This document shows, piece by piece, positions 1 through 9,238 of a stretch of 64,000 nt of DNA. The stretch's first letter is position 1; each line of letters begins with the position of its first letter. The position numbers and the translations under genes are program-made. The stretch is from positions 1-64,000 of the forward strand of contig JBNKJV010000002.1 of the NCBI GenBank assembly GCA_050291465.1. Direction: 5' to 3'. Source of the DNA: CBFDBF01 sp050291465 (GTDB lineage Bacteria > Pseudomonadota > Gammaproteobacteria > Chromatiales > Chromatiaceae). The notes beneath the pieces were generated by a model. It saw only the letters and a list, made by a program, of their open reading frames with translations. It was not told where the DNA came from and did not search any database.

Positions 1-26
1 GCCTCAGAACGCCTCACGAACGTGAA

Positions 27-45
27 GTATTCCGAGATAGGTTCT
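27..45. repeat. Partial copy of the GAGATAGGTTCT terminal repeat
   Basis: Nineteen bases here match 17 of 19 positions of the right terminal inverted repeat of the 85-bp element at 51301-51385 (the two differences are TT to CC). No left arm is visible inside the window, so this is either a decayed end or an element cut by the window edge. It lies just upstream of mtnA. Confidence 0.55.
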
Positions 46-78
46 AGAATGCAAAAATTTGTCACGGTAAGAGAAAAG

Positions 79-1137
79 ATGGAAGCCGTTCCCCTGGAAA
101 TTCCGGCCGATGCCGACCATGCCATTGTATGGCGCAATGACCGCCTCTACCTCCTGGATCAACGGGTTTTGCCGCTGCAGGAGTGCTATCTGGAACTTCA
201 GACCGCCGCGGCTACCGCCGATGCCATACGCGACATGGTGGTTCGCGGTGCCCCCGCCATCGGTATAACCGCCGCCTACGGGGTGGTATTGGCGGCGCGT
301 CACAGTTATGCGACGGCCCCTTCCGCCTGGCGGCAGGAGATGGAATCGCATCTGGCGGTGCTGGCGGCTTCGCGACCCACGGCGGTGAATCTGTTCTGGG
401 CGCTGGAACGTATGCGACGGCGCGTGGCTGCACTCGCCGAGGGGGATCCCGAACCGGCGCTGTTGGCGGAGGCGCAGGCCATACATCAGGAGGATGCGGC
501 CGCAAATCGCCATATGGGGGATCTGGGGGCGGAACTGATCACCGCTCCCACCGGCGTGATCACCCACTGCAACGCCGGTGCCCTGGCCACCGGCGGTTAT
601 GGTACCGCCCTCGGTGTGATACGCAGCGCCTGGACGGCGGGAAAACTGACCCGGGTCTATGCCGACGAGACCCGACCCTGGCTGCAAGGGGCACGCCTGA
701 CCGCCTGGGAACTGCAGAAAGACGCCGTTCCCGTCACCCTGCTGGCCGACGGCGCCGCCGCCAGCCGCATGTCTCAGGGAGGCATCGGCTGGGTGATCGT
801 CGGTTCGGACCGGATTGCCGCCAACGGCGATGTGGCCAATAAGATCGGCACCTACAGCCTGGCGGTGGCGGCCCGATACCACGGTGTGAAGGTGATGGTG
901 GCGGCACCCACCTCCACGGTGGATATGTCGATTTCCTCAGGCAGCGAAATCCCCATCGAGTCCCGCGACCCGGCGGAGATCCTCTGCTGTGGGGGACAAC
1001 AGGTGGGTGCTCCCGGGGTGGATGCCTGGAATCCGGTATTCGATGTCACCCCGGCGGAACTGGTGGATGCCATTGTTACGGAAAAGGGTGTCGTCCTTTC
1101 GCCGGATAGGGAGAAGATGGAGAGAATGATGGCTTGA
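79..1137 (+). CDS. mtnA: S-methyl-5-thioribose-1-phosphate isomerase
   Basis: MtnA isomerises methylthioribose-1-phosphate to methylthioribulose-1-phosphate in the cytosolic methionine salvage pathway. The 352-residue product has the family's RGAPAIG segment near the N-terminus, the catalytic-cysteine segment THCNAGALATGGYGTALG, and the catalytic-aspartate segment GSDRIAANGDVANKIGT, in the expected order. Length fits the family. The frame stays open up to position 22, but the ATG at 79 is preferred: it is preceded by a purine-rich GAGAAAAG stretch and homologues start near the E-A-V-P-L-E-I residues. No other methionine-salvage gene is in the window. The identification is firm; the exact start is moderately certain. 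Confidence 0.93.
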   Translation: MEAVPLEIPADADHAIVWRNDRLYLLDQRVLPLQECYLELQTAAATADAIRDMVVRGAPAIGITAAYGVVLAARHSYATAPSAWRQEMESHLAVLAASRPTAVNLFWALERMRRRVAALAEGDPEPALLAEAQAIHQEDAAANRHMGDLGAELITAPTGVITHCNAGALATGGYGTALGVIRSAWTAGKLTRVYADETRPWLQGARLTAWELQKDAVPVTLLADGAAASRMSQGGIGWVIVGSDRIAANGDVANKIGTYSLAVAARYHGVKVMVAAPTSTVDMSISSGSEIPIESRDPAEILCCGGQQVGAPGVDAWNPVFDVTPAELVDAIVTEKGVVLSPDREKMERMMA

Positions 1138-1242
1138 AGGGGCGGCCTGTTTCGCGGAAAAAGGAATTAATGGAGGAAAAAACTGTCAATAAGTAGGGTA
1201 TTGATCGCCTTACCAAAAAAAATAAATAACAAAGGATTGACT

Positions 1243-2415
1243 ATGAAAACCCGTTCTCTGATGCCTTCTCATCTTCTGGTATTGATCCTGCTGGTCTTCG
1301 TTGCCCAGGGTTGTAAACAGAGTTTCGCGGCACGCCAGCAGCCAATGACCCCTAAACTGAATGCGGCTATTGTCACCTCTCATCCCCAGTTCAGCAAAAT
1401 AAACGTCCTTGGAGAGAACCACAAAAGCGGAATCTACGATATTTCCGTTGAATACGGTGACGACGGTATCGGATGGATGGCCTATTCACGTGTTGAGATA
1501 CCGGCACGTGTTGACACCCATCTCGCCAGGAGTATGGATCATGGCCGGACCTGGAGCTACGTGCGCACCATTAATCCTTCGGTGGCGGGGACTATCAAGC
1601 AGGGCAGAAAGGTAATCTCCGGGGTCTGGCGTTATGAAACGCCGGCTCTGGTCTACGATCGTGGCGACCGACCGGCGCGCCGCTGGAAACTATTCTCTCA
1701 GCATGTCTTCGGTCTACCCCCATACAAGAGTGAAACCACGCTGTGGGGTGAAAGCTGGATCGAATACCGTTATGCACGAACCCCTCAGGGCCCCTGGTCG
1801 AAGCCGGTTCGAATCCTCGGTACGGACAAGGGCAATCCGAAACATAATCTAAACGCCCTCCATCGGGACCTGAAGGATATGGAGTTTTATAATGAACTCG
1901 GGATCCTGGAGCATAACGGAACGCTTTATATAAGCCTGGATGCCAGCCCCACCAAGTCCGGACTCGGTCAGTGGCACAAGCGCAAGGTAATCCTGATTTC
2001 ATCGACGGATCATGGGGGGTCATGGCGTTACGTAGGTACGTTGACGGATTACTCCGACGCCAGCGATTTGGGTTACCTGGTACTTACCGGTACCAGCCTG
2101 GTTCGGGAGGGTGATCGAATCTATCTTTTGGCGACGCCGTCGGGTGAGAAAGGCCTGTTTAAGAAAAAGGGCCATGCCGGGCTTCTGGCGATCGAGTTTG
2201 CAGACATCAGTCGCGCAAAGTTGAAGCGCGACGGAAAGGGCGGATTGATAGTGGCAAAACGCATCAAGCCTATCCTGAATTCCGGGGGGTTGAGTGATTT
2301 CGACGAACAAAACTACAACGGCGGCATCATATTCTGCCAGATCGATCTCCGCGAGAAATCCAAACAGGCCCAGTTTTTCAAGGCCTTTAATACCGGGATC
2401 GGTATAGGTGAGTAG
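1243..2415 (+). CDS. Putative lipoprotein with sialidase-like Asp-box beta-propeller
   Basis: A 390-residue exported protein of unknown substrate. The N-terminus has a basic start, a hydrophobic stretch (LLVLILLVFVAQG) and a cysteine at residue 24, giving a plausible but imperfect lipobox (A-Q-G-C). Two Asp-boxes (S-x-D-x-G-x-x-W) are visible: SMDHGRTW in the N-terminal third and STDHGGSW in the second half. These are typical of sialidase/BNR beta-propellers. No sialidase catalytic arginine triad could be assigned, so glycosidase activity is not claimed. The ATG at 1243 follows AAAGGA and gives the signal sequence; an in-frame upstream extension to 1201 lacks these features. A strong intrinsic terminator follows, so the gene is monocistronic or ends its unit. 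Confidence 0.7.
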   Translation: MKTRSLMPSHLLVLILLVFVAQGCKQSFAARQQPMTPKLNAAIVTSHPQFSKINVLGENHKSGIYDISVEYGDDGIGWMAYSRVEIPARVDTHLARSMDHGRTWSYVRTINPSVAGTIKQGRKVISGVWRYETPALVYDRGDRPARRWKLFSQHVFGLPPYKSETTLWGESWIEYRYARTPQGPWSKPVRILGTDKGNPKHNLNALHRDLKDMEFYNELGILEHNGTLYISLDASPTKSGLGQWHKRKVILISSTDHGGSWRYVGTLTDYSDASDLGYLVLTGTSLVREGDRIYLLATPSGEKGLFKKKGHAGLLAIEFADISRAKLKRDGKGGLIVAKRIKPILNSGGLSDFDEQNYNGGIIFCQIDLREKSKQAQFFKAFNTGIGIGE

Positions 2416-2449
2416 AAAATCCGCCTGATCGACTTCAGCTGTTTAATGC

Positions 2450-2482
2450 AAAAGCCCCGTTTTTCAACGGGGCTTTTTTTTT
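2450..2482 (+). terminator. Intrinsic terminator after the sialidase-like gene
   Basis: AAAGCCCCGT and ACGGGGCTTT form a 10-bp stem around a TTTTCA loop and run into nine or more T residues. This is a textbook Rho-independent terminator, 35 bp after the stop at 2415. Confidence 0.93.
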
Positions 2483-2806
2483 GCGCGGATCATTGGCTGT
2501 GACGCGGCATCGGGGTCCGGAAAGCGGTATCAGGGGTCCGCCGGGAAAGCCCCTTGGGCAGCGGCGTGAAGGAATCGGAGGTAGTCGATTTGCCAGAGGC
2601 GGAAAGATGGAGATTTTGAAGACTTGATCGCATCAGAGCCTCTCAAAGCCATTTTGAGCCACTTTTTTTCTAAACAGCACCCTCGAATATGGTATGATTA
2701 CGCGCTGGTCTTACAGCCTTTGAGCCGGTTCAGATCGAACCACCTGTGGACGGCCGGCAGCGACCGAGGGACGGTCAATAGCAGTGAATATGTAGATATC
2801 TTTTAG
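2483..2806 (+). promoter_or_regulatory. gyrA upstream region with extended -10 promoter at 2690-2698
   Basis: No gene is seen between the terminator and gyrA. The clearest element is TGG followed by TATGAT at 2690-2698, a perfect extended -10 (TGn plus a five-of-six consensus hexamer). No good -35 hexamer sits at the expected distance, as is usual for extended -10 promoters. Transcription from it would give a 5' leader of about 100 bases before the gyrA ATG at 2807. Confidence 0.6.
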
Positions 2807-5377
2807 ATGACTGAATTCGCCAAAGAAATACTTCCAGTAAACCTCGAAGACGAGATGCAGCACTCCTATCTCGATTACGCCATGAGCGTAATCGTGGGGC
2901 GCGCTCTCCCGGATGTCAGGGATGGTCTGAAACCGGTACACCGCCGGGCATTGTTCTCTATGTATGAACAGAACAATGACTGGAACAAACCTTATAAGAA
3001 ATCTGCGCGTATCGTCGGTGACATCATGGGTAAGTATCACCCCCATGGTGATACGGCGATCTACGACACCATCGTGCGTATGGCGCAGCCCTTCTCCATG
3101 CGCTACATGCTGGTGGACGGACAGGGCAACTTCGGCTCTGTAGATGGGGACGCTCCGGCCGCCATGCGCTACACCGAGGTGCGCATGGCCAGGATCGCCC
3201 ACACCATGCTGGACGACCTGGACAAGGAGACGGTCGATTTCGTACCCAATTACGATGAATCGGAGCAGGAGCCGACGGTTCTCCCGGCACGTTTCCCCAA
3301 TCTTCTGGTCAACGGTTCCGCCGGTATCGCCGTGGGCATGGCCACCAATATCCCGCCCCACAATCTGACCGAGATCATCAACGGCTGCATCGCACTTATA
3401 GACAATCCAGAACTCACCATTGATGAGCTGATGCAGCAGTACATACCGGGGCCCGACTTTCCCACTGCGGCATTGATAAACGGCAGGCGAGGAATCCTCG
3501 AGGCCTATAAGACCGGCCGCGGTCGGATCTATATCCGGTCCCGTAGCGACATTGAAATCGACGAATCCAATAACAGGCAGCGGATAATCATCTCCGAACT
3601 GCCTTATCAGGTGAACAAGGCGCGTCTGCTGGAGAAGATCGCGGAACTTGTTAAAGAAAAGAAGATTGAGGGCATCGCCCAGGATGGTCTGCGTGACGAG
3701 TCGGACAAGGACGGAATGCGCATCGTCATCGAGTTAAAGCGGGGTGAAGTGGCGGAGGTGCTGTTGAACAACCTCTACCAGCACACCCAGTTACAGAGTG
3801 TCTTCGGTATCAACATGGTAGCCCTGGTGGACGGGCAGCCCCGTCTGTTGAATCTGAAGCAGATGTTGGAGTACTTCCTGCGTCACCGGCGCGAAGTGGT
3901 TACTCGTCGTACCCTGTTTGAACTCCGCAAGGCGCGGGATCGGGCCCATGTGTTGGAGGGGCTGGCGGTGGCGCTGGCCAATATCGACGAAGTAATCACC
4001 CTTATCAAGGCAGCCGACAGCCCGGCGGAGGCGAAGAAGCAACTGCTGGCCTGCTTCTGGAAATCGGGTACCGTGGAAGCGATGCTGGAGCGGGCGGGAG
4101 CGGAGGCTTCACGGCCCCAGGACCTGGAGCAAGGGTTTGGCCTGACCGACCAGGGTTACCGCCTTACCGATACCCAGGCCCAGGCGATTCTGGAACTGCG
4201 TCTGCACCGTCTGACCGGGCTTGAGCAGGACAAAATAATTAATGAATACAGTGAGATACTGGATAAAATAAAAGAATTGCTTGATATCTTGTCCAGTCCC
4301 GATCGGTTGATGCAGGTGATCCGTGATGAACTGGCTGATATCTCCGGTCAGTATGGTGATGAACGCCGGACCGAGATCATTGAGGACCAACTTGATCTGA
4401 CCATGGAGGACCTGATCACGGAGGAGGATGTGGTGGTCACCCTTTCCCATGCCGGTTATGCCAAGGCGCAACCCCTGGATGCCTATCAGGCCCAGCGTCG
4501 AGGCGGCAAGGGCAAGACGGCTACGGCCACCAAGGACGAGGACTTTGTGGATCAGCTGTTTGTGGCCAGCACCCATGATACGGTGCTCTGTTTTTCCAGC
4601 CGCGGCCGCGTTTATTGGCTCAAGGTTTACCAACTGCCCCAGGCGGGACGTACCGCCCGCGGCAAGCCCATCGTTAACCTGTTACCGCTGGAGGAGGGGG
4701 AGCGTATCAACGCGCTGTTGCCGGTTCGTGAATACAGTGCGGACCGGTTTGTATTTATGGCCACCAGTTCCGGAACGGTAAAGAAGACCAGCCTGACAGA
4801 TTTCTCGCGGCCACGGGCCAGCGGTATCATCGCGGTCGACTTGCGAGAGGACGACAAGCTGGTCGGTGTCGCCATCACGGACGGCAGCCAGGATGTGATT
4901 CTGTTTACCTCCGCCGGGAAGGCCATGCGCTTCAACGAGTCGGCGGTTCGGCCCATGGGGCGGACCGCCTGCGGCGTACGTGGTGTAAGACTGGGTGAAG
5001 GACAGAAAGTAATATCTCTCATTATCGCCGAAGAGGGACGAACGGTCCTTAACGTGACCGAGAACGGATTCGGAAAGAGAACGGAGCTGGATCAGTTCCC
5101 GGTCAAAGGGCGGGGCGGTATGGGTGTTATCGCCATCAAGACCTCCGATCGTAACGGTGATCAGGTGGGGGCAGTGCTGGTGGACGAGGCGGATGAGATC
5201 ATGCTGATCACCGACAGCGGTACTCTGGTGAGAACCCGGGTATCCGATGTTTCGATCATGGGTCGTGATACCCAGGGAGTACGAGTGATCCGCGTGGGCG
5301 AGGATGAACGTCTGGTGGGAATCGAACGCATTGAATCGCTGGATGAAAACGGCGATGAGGAAGACGCGGACGTTTGA
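2807..5377 (+). CDS. gyrA: DNA gyrase subunit A
   Basis: The breakage-reunion subunit of DNA gyrase, which introduces negative supercoils with GyrB. The 856-residue protein carries the catalytic tyrosine at residue 122 in AAMRYTEVRM. The quinolone-resistance-determining region reads HPHGDTAIYDT, with Thr at position 83 and Asp at 87 in E. coli numbering, so Thr replaces the E. coli Ser83 as in pseudomonads. The C-terminal beta-pinwheel begins with a complete GyrA box (QRRGGKG) and ends in an acidic tail (DENGDEEDADV). It heads the classical gammaproteobacterial run into serC and the aromatic genes and is expressed from its own leader. Confidence 0.98.
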   Translation: MTEFAKEILPVNLEDEMQHSYLDYAMSVIVGRALPDVRDGLKPVHRRALFSMYEQNNDWNKPYKKSARIVGDIMGKYHPHGDTAIYDTIVRMAQPFSMRYMLVDGQGNFGSVDGDAPAAMRYTEVRMARIAHTMLDDLDKETVDFVPNYDESEQEPTVLPARFPNLLVNGSAGIAVGMATNIPPHNLTEIINGCIALIDNPELTIDELMQQYIPGPDFPTAALINGRRGILEAYKTGRGRIYIRSRSDIEIDESNNRQRIIISELPYQVNKARLLEKIAELVKEKKIEGIAQDGLRDESDKDGMRIVIELKRGEVAEVLLNNLYQHTQLQSVFGINMVALVDGQPRLLNLKQMLEYFLRHRREVVTRRTLFELRKARDRAHVLEGLAVALANIDEVITLIKAADSPAEAKKQLLACFWKSGTVEAMLERAGAEASRPQDLEQGFGLTDQGYRLTDTQAQAILELRLHRLTGLEQDKIINEYSEILDKIKELLDILSSPDRLMQVIRDELADISGQYGDERRTEIIEDQLDLTMEDLITEEDVVVTLSHAGYAKAQPLDAYQAQRRGGKGKTATATKDEDFVDQLFVASTHDTVLCFSSRGRVYWLKVYQLPQAGRTARGKPIVNLLPLEEGERINALLPVREYSADRFVFMATSSGTVKKTSLTDFSRPRASGIIAVDLREDDKLVGVAITDGSQDVILFTSAGKAMRFNESAVRPMGRTACGVRGVRLGEGQKVISLIIAEEGRTVLNVTENGFGKRTELDQFPVKGRGGMGVIAIKTSDRNGDQVGAVLVDEADEIMLITDSGTLVRTRVSDVSIMGRDTQGVRVIRVGEDERLVGIERIESLDENGDEEDADV

Positions 5378-5386
5378 TAGTAATTA

Positions 5387-5464
5387 TTGCCACAGAGTCA
5401 CAGAGGCCACGGAGTTTTCCAGATATCGGAATATTCTCTGCGCGTTCTGTGTCTCTGTGGCAAA
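5387..5464. repeat. CACAGAG inverted-repeat element, copy A
   Basis: A 78-bp imperfect palindrome between gyrA and serC. The left arm begins TTGCCACAGAGTCACAGAG and the right arm ends CTGTGTCTCTGTGGCAAA, its near reverse complement. Related copies occupy 6604-6744, 9074-9229 and 39233-39319. As RNA it would form a long hairpin. Confidence 0.85.
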
Positions 5465-5512
5465 TTCGTTAATTTGATTGTTAATCGAAAAAATCTTGCA
5501 GGGGAGTTAGTA

Positions 5513-6595
5513 ATGTCTCGGGTATACAATTTCAGCGCCGGTCCTGCGGTGTTGCCGGAGGAGGTCTTGAAAAAGGCTCAGGAAGAGATGGTGGACTATC
5601 GCGGCAGCGGTATGTCGGTCATGGAGATGAGCCATCGCGGCAAGGAATTTCTCGGTATTGCGCAGCAGGCCGAGGCCGATCTCCGGGAGTTGATGGTCAT
5701 CCCTGACAATTATAAGGTGCTGTTTCTGCAGGGCGGCGCCTCCAGCCAGTTTACGGCTATTCCGATGAACCTGTTGCGCGGCAATCAAAGTGCGGACTAT
5801 GTCTGCACCGGGTCCTGGTCCAAAAAGGCGATCGCCGAGGCCAAGCGCTATTGCGAAGTGAATGTTGCGGCTTCTGCCGAGGAGTCCGGTTTTACCACAA
5901 CTCCGGATCAACGCAGTTTGGGTCTAAATGCGGACGCCGCCTATGTGCACTACACCCCGAACGAGACCATCCAGGGCGTGGAATTCCCCTATGTACCGGA
6001 TACGGGTGGTGTTCCCCTGGTGGCCGATATGTCCTCCACCATACTTTCCCGGCCGGTGGATGTGTCCGGGTTTGGAATGATCTACGCCGGTGCTCAGAAG
6101 AACATCGGTCCAGCCGGTCTGACGGTGGTAATCATCCGTGACGACCTGCTGGGCGAGGTGGTTCCCAGTACTCCAACCATGTTTAACTATGCCACCATGG
6201 CGGATGCAGATTCCATGTACAACACGCCTCCGACCTACGCCTGGTACCTGGCGGGTCTGGTATTCCAGTGGCTTAAGGGGAAAGGGGGTCTGCAGGGGAT
6301 CGCCGAGATCAATGAACGGAAGGCGAGCAAGCTGTATGCCGCCATCGATACCTCCGATTTTTATAACAATCCGGTAGAGGTCAAAAGCCGTTCCTGGATG
6401 AATGTGCCGTTCACCCTGGCGGATCCCGAGTTGGACGCCACCTTCCTGGCGGAGGCCAAGGAGGTTGGCCTGGTCACCCTGAAGGGGCACCGTTCCGTGG
6501 GTGGTATGCGGGCCAGCATCTATAACGCCATGCCGGAAGAGGGCGTGGATGCGCTGATCTCCTTCATGGCTGATTTCGAAAAACGCAAAGGTTGA
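5513..6595 (+). CDS. serC: Phosphoserine aminotransferase
   Basis: SerC is a PLP enzyme that transaminates 3-phosphohydroxypyruvate with glutamate in serine synthesis and can act in pyridoxine synthesis. The 360-residue protein starts with the family signature (YNFSAGPAVLPEEVL), has GMSVMEMSHRG and LFLQGGASSQF, and carries the PLP-lysine segment IYAGAQKNIGPAG. The C-terminus has the typical KGHRSVGGMRASIYNAMP. The ATG at 5513 follows GGGGAGTTAGTA; an open upstream extension to 5387 runs through the repeat element and is not coding. The next gene supplies the preceding step of the same pathway. Confidence 0.97.
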   Translation: MSRVYNFSAGPAVLPEEVLKKAQEEMVDYRGSGMSVMEMSHRGKEFLGIAQQAEADLRELMVIPDNYKVLFLQGGASSQFTAIPMNLLRGNQSADYVCTGSWSKKAIAEAKRYCEVNVAASAEESGFTTTPDQRSLGLNADAAYVHYTPNETIQGVEFPYVPDTGGVPLVADMSSTILSRPVDVSGFGMIYAGAQKNIGPAGLTVVIIRDDLLGEVVPSTPTMFNYATMADADSMYNTPPTYAWYLAGLVFQWLKGKGGLQGIAEINERKASKLYAAIDTSDFYNNPVEVKSRSWMNVPFTLADPELDATFLAEAKEVGLVTLKGHRSVGGMRASIYNAMPEEGVDALISFMADFEKRKG

Positions 6596-6603
6596 CGAGA
6601 ATT

Positions 6604-6744
6604 AGCCACTGAGGCACAGAGGGCACAGAGATTTTTACAAGGTCACAATATGTAATTTCTGTGAAAACGTAGTTTATGAAAATAGAGATTACGTTGTATC
6701 AGTAACAGTATTCTCTGTGTTCTCTGTGCCTCTGTGGCAAAAAA
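6604..6744. repeat. CACAGAG inverted-repeat element, copy B
   Basis: The gap between serC and serA holds a second copy. The left arm is AGCCACTGAGGCACAGAGG and the right arm ends CTCTGTGCCTCTGTGGCAA. About 80 bp of AT-richer sequence lies between the arms. The spacer differs from the other copies, so it is the arms that are conserved. Confidence 0.85.
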
Positions 6745-6766
6745 GTAAATAAAAAGGCAATCAGGA

Positions 6767-7948
6767 ATGTATAAGATTCTGACACTGAACAACATCTCCG
6801 TGGCTGGGCTGGATCGTCTGCCGCGCGATGACTACGAGGTGGCTTCGGAGATTACCCATCCGGACGCCATTCTGCTCCGTTCCCATAAGATGCACGACAT
6901 GGAGATCTCGGACACGGTGAAGGCTATCGGCCGTGCCGGCGCAGGGGTCAATAATATCCCGGTGGATCGTATGACCGAGAGGGGGGTGCCGGTATTCAAC
7001 GCTCCGGGAGCAAATGCAAACGCCGTCAAGGAGCTGGTACTGGCAGGAATGCTGATGGCTTGCCGCAACCTGGGCCAGGCTTGGAGTTTTGCCCGTGGTT
7101 TACAGGGTGATGATGCCGAAATCACCAAGGCGGTGGAGGCGGGCAAGAAGAACTTTGTCGGTTTCGAGTTGCCGGGCCGCACCCTCGGCGTCGTCGGTCT
7201 GGGCGCTATCGGCGTATTGGTCGCTAATGCCGCCCGTTCGCTCGGTATGAATGTTATCGCCTATGAGCCGGCCATGACTGTGCAGGCCGCGTGGAAACTT
7301 TCCTCGGATGTGCAGCGCGCAATCAGCGTGGATGATCTGCTTTCCAAGGCGGATTTCGTTACCTTTCATGTGCCGTTGGTGGATTCCACCAGGAACATGG
7401 TCAATGCCGAGCGCATTAAACTGATGAAGCCGAACGCAATCATCCTGAATTTTTCCCGTAACGGCATCATAAATGACGCGGATGCGGTTCAAGCCCTTGA
7501 TCAGGGTCAACTCTACGGCTACGTCTGTGATTTTCCCAGCAATCTGTTGAAGGATCACCCACGCTGCATAACGCTGCCGCATCTCGGTGCTTCCACCAGA
7601 GAGGCGGAGGAGAATTGCGCCATCATGGTGGCGGAGCAGGTGCGGGAGTATCTGGAGAACGGCAATATCACCAATTCGGTCAACTTTCCCGAAATTAATC
7701 TGCCGCGCAACGGCGGGTACCGTATCGCCATCGTCAACTCCAACGTGCCCAATATGGTCGGTCAGATATCCACCGATCTGGCTGAGGCAAACCTCAATAT
7801 CATTGATCTGCTAAACAAGTCCCGGGACCAGATCGCGGTTACCCTGCTGGACGTGGATCAACCGCCCCCGGTGGAGACCCTGGAGCGCATTGCTGCCATT
7901 GACGGTGTATTATCAGTTCGATGCCTGGGGTGTGAAGCGGGCGAATAA
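6767..7948 (+). CDS. serA: D-3-phosphoglycerate dehydrogenase
   Basis: Catalyses the NAD-dependent first step of serine synthesis, 3-phosphoglycerate to 3-phosphohydroxypyruvate. The 393-residue protein has the 2-hydroxyacid dehydrogenase layout: substrate-domain segment RAGAGVNNIPVDR, Rossmann motif GVVGLGAIG, catalytic arginine in NFSRNGIIND, catalytic-histidine segment LPHLGASTREAEENCA, then a C-terminal ACT-like regulatory domain starting near GGYRIAIVNSNVPNMVGQIS. This short form lacks the intervening domain of long SerA proteins. It sits directly after serC, so steps one and two of serine synthesis are adjacent, although copy B of the repeat separates them. The ACT domain suggests feedback control, probably by serine. 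Confidence 0.92.
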   Translation: MYKILTLNNISVAGLDRLPRDDYEVASEITHPDAILLRSHKMHDMEISDTVKAIGRAGAGVNNIPVDRMTERGVPVFNAPGANANAVKELVLAGMLMACRNLGQAWSFARGLQGDDAEITKAVEAGKKNFVGFELPGRTLGVVGLGAIGVLVANAARSLGMNVIAYEPAMTVQAAWKLSSDVQRAISVDDLLSKADFVTFHVPLVDSTRNMVNAERIKLMKPNAIILNFSRNGIINDADAVQALDQGQLYGYVCDFPSNLLKDHPRCITLPHLGASTREAEENCAIMVAEQVREYLENGNITNSVNFPEINLPRNGGYRIAIVNSNVPNMVGQISTDLAEANLNIIDLLNKSRDQIAVTLLDVDQPPPVETLERIAAIDGVLSVRCLGCEAGE

Positions 7949-7972
7949 CGATCGCCAGGAGCGGATTTGCCT

Positions 7973-9058
7973 ATGAACGATGACGATAAGCTGAAGGGGA
8001 TACGGGATCGGATCGATCATCTGGATCAGCAGATTCAGGAACTTATAAGTCAGCGTGCAGAGGCGGCCGGGGAAGTGGCTGCGATAAAGGTCGCAGCCGA
8101 CGAGGAAGCGGTGTTCTATCGGCCGGAGAGAGAAGCGGCGGTCCTGGCGGAGATCAAGAAGCGCAACCGCGGGCCCCTGGGTGGGGAAGAGATGGCCCGT
8201 CTTTTTCGGGAGATCATGTCCGCCTGTCTGGCCCTGGAACAGACGCTGCAAATCGGCTTTCTAGGTCCGGAAGGGACGTTCACGCAAGCGGCAGCGCTTA
8301 AGCAATTCGGACACTCGGTGGATACCGTGGCCCTGGAATCCATACCCGACGTATTTCGGGAGGTGGAGTCGGGAGCCTGCCATTACGGTGTGGTGCCGGT
8401 GGAAAACTCCACCGAAGGCGTGATCAGTCATACCCTCGATATGTTTCTCAACTCTCCGTTGCAGATCTGTGGCGAGGTGACGCTGCGTATCCACCATCAC
8501 TTATTGAGTCTGCAGCAGGATGCAGGCATGGTGCGCAAGGTGTTTTCTCACCAGCAATCTCTGGCGCAGTGCCGCCTGTGGCTGGATCGCAATCTGCACC
8601 ATGCGGAGCAGATCGCGGTAGGCAGCAATGCGGAAGCGGCCCGTCTTGCCCATACCGAACCCAACTCAGCGGCCATTGCCGGTGAAATGGCGGCGGAACT
8701 TTATGAATTGCCCCGTCTGGCGGAGAATATCGAAGACGAGCCGGATAACACCACGCGCTTTCTGGTGATAGGTAGACAGAAAGTCAGCGCCAGCGGCGAG
8801 GATAAAACCACCTTGCTGCTTTCTGCACGCAACGTGGCCGGAAGCCTCAGTAAACTGCTGGAACCGTTGGCACGGAACGGCATAAGCATGACACGGATCG
8901 AGTCCCGGCCTTCGCGGCGGGGCATGTGGGACTATGTCTTCTTCATCGATATCGAAGGTCACCAGGATGATCCGGCGGTGAATCAGGCTTTGGCGGAGCT
9001 GAAAGACGAGGCGCGTTTATTCAAGGTTCTGGGGTCTTATCCCATGGCGGTGTTGTAA
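7973..9058 (+). CDS. pheA: Bifunctional chorismate mutase / prephenate dehydratase (P-protein)
   Basis: Converts chorismate to prephenate and prephenate to phenylpyruvate for phenylalanine. The 361-residue protein has an AroQ-type chorismate mutase domain at about 1-90 (RDRIDHLDQQIQELISQRAE), a prephenate dehydratase domain at about 95-275 (FLGPEGTFTQAA; VPVENSTEGVISHTLD; DNTTRFLVIG) and a C-terminal ACT domain with the phenylalanine-binding ESRP motif (SMTRIESRPSRR). The ATG at 7973 is chosen with AGGAG at 7957-7961; a TTG two codons upstream is also in frame. It follows serA by 24 bp, probably as part of the same transcript. Confidence 0.96.
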   Translation: MNDDDKLKGIRDRIDHLDQQIQELISQRAEAAGEVAAIKVAADEEAVFYRPEREAAVLAEIKKRNRGPLGGEEMARLFREIMSACLALEQTLQIGFLGPEGTFTQAAALKQFGHSVDTVALESIPDVFREVESGACHYGVVPVENSTEGVISHTLDMFLNSPLQICGEVTLRIHHHLLSLQQDAGMVRKVFSHQQSLAQCRLWLDRNLHHAEQIAVGSNAEAARLAHTEPNSAAIAGEMAAELYELPRLAENIEDEPDNTTRFLVIGRQKVSASGEDKTTLLLSARNVAGSLSKLLEPLARNGISMTRIESRPSRRGMWDYVFFIDIEGHQDDPAVNQALAELKDEARLFKVLGSYPMAVL

Positions 9059-9073
9059 AGAGGCTCCCTAAAT

Positions 9074-9229
9074 TAATAGCCGCAGAGGCACAGAGTTCAT
9101 GGAGGGACAAACGGCTATCGATTGGTGGCTTTGTGGGAAAAGTAGCATTCGATGGTCAGTCGTCTATACGCGGTATTCTGATAAGGTAACTTACGAATAC
9201 TCCGTGTGCTCTGTGTCTCTGTGGCAAAT
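9074..9229. repeat. CACAGAG inverted-repeat element, copy C
   Basis: Fills the gap between pheA and hisC. The left arm contains CCGCAGAGGCACAGAG and the right arm GCTCTGTGTCTCTGTGGCAAA. About 100 bp separates the arms, with no shared sequence visible against copies A and B. The hisC ATG lies ten bases beyond its end. Confidence 0.82.
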
Positions 9230-9238
9230 TATTAACCA

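Noticed and set aside
5387..5512. In-frame N-terminal extension of serC
   Set aside because: It would translate the CACAGAG repeat; the ATG at 5513 has a ribosome-binding site and begins the SerC signature.
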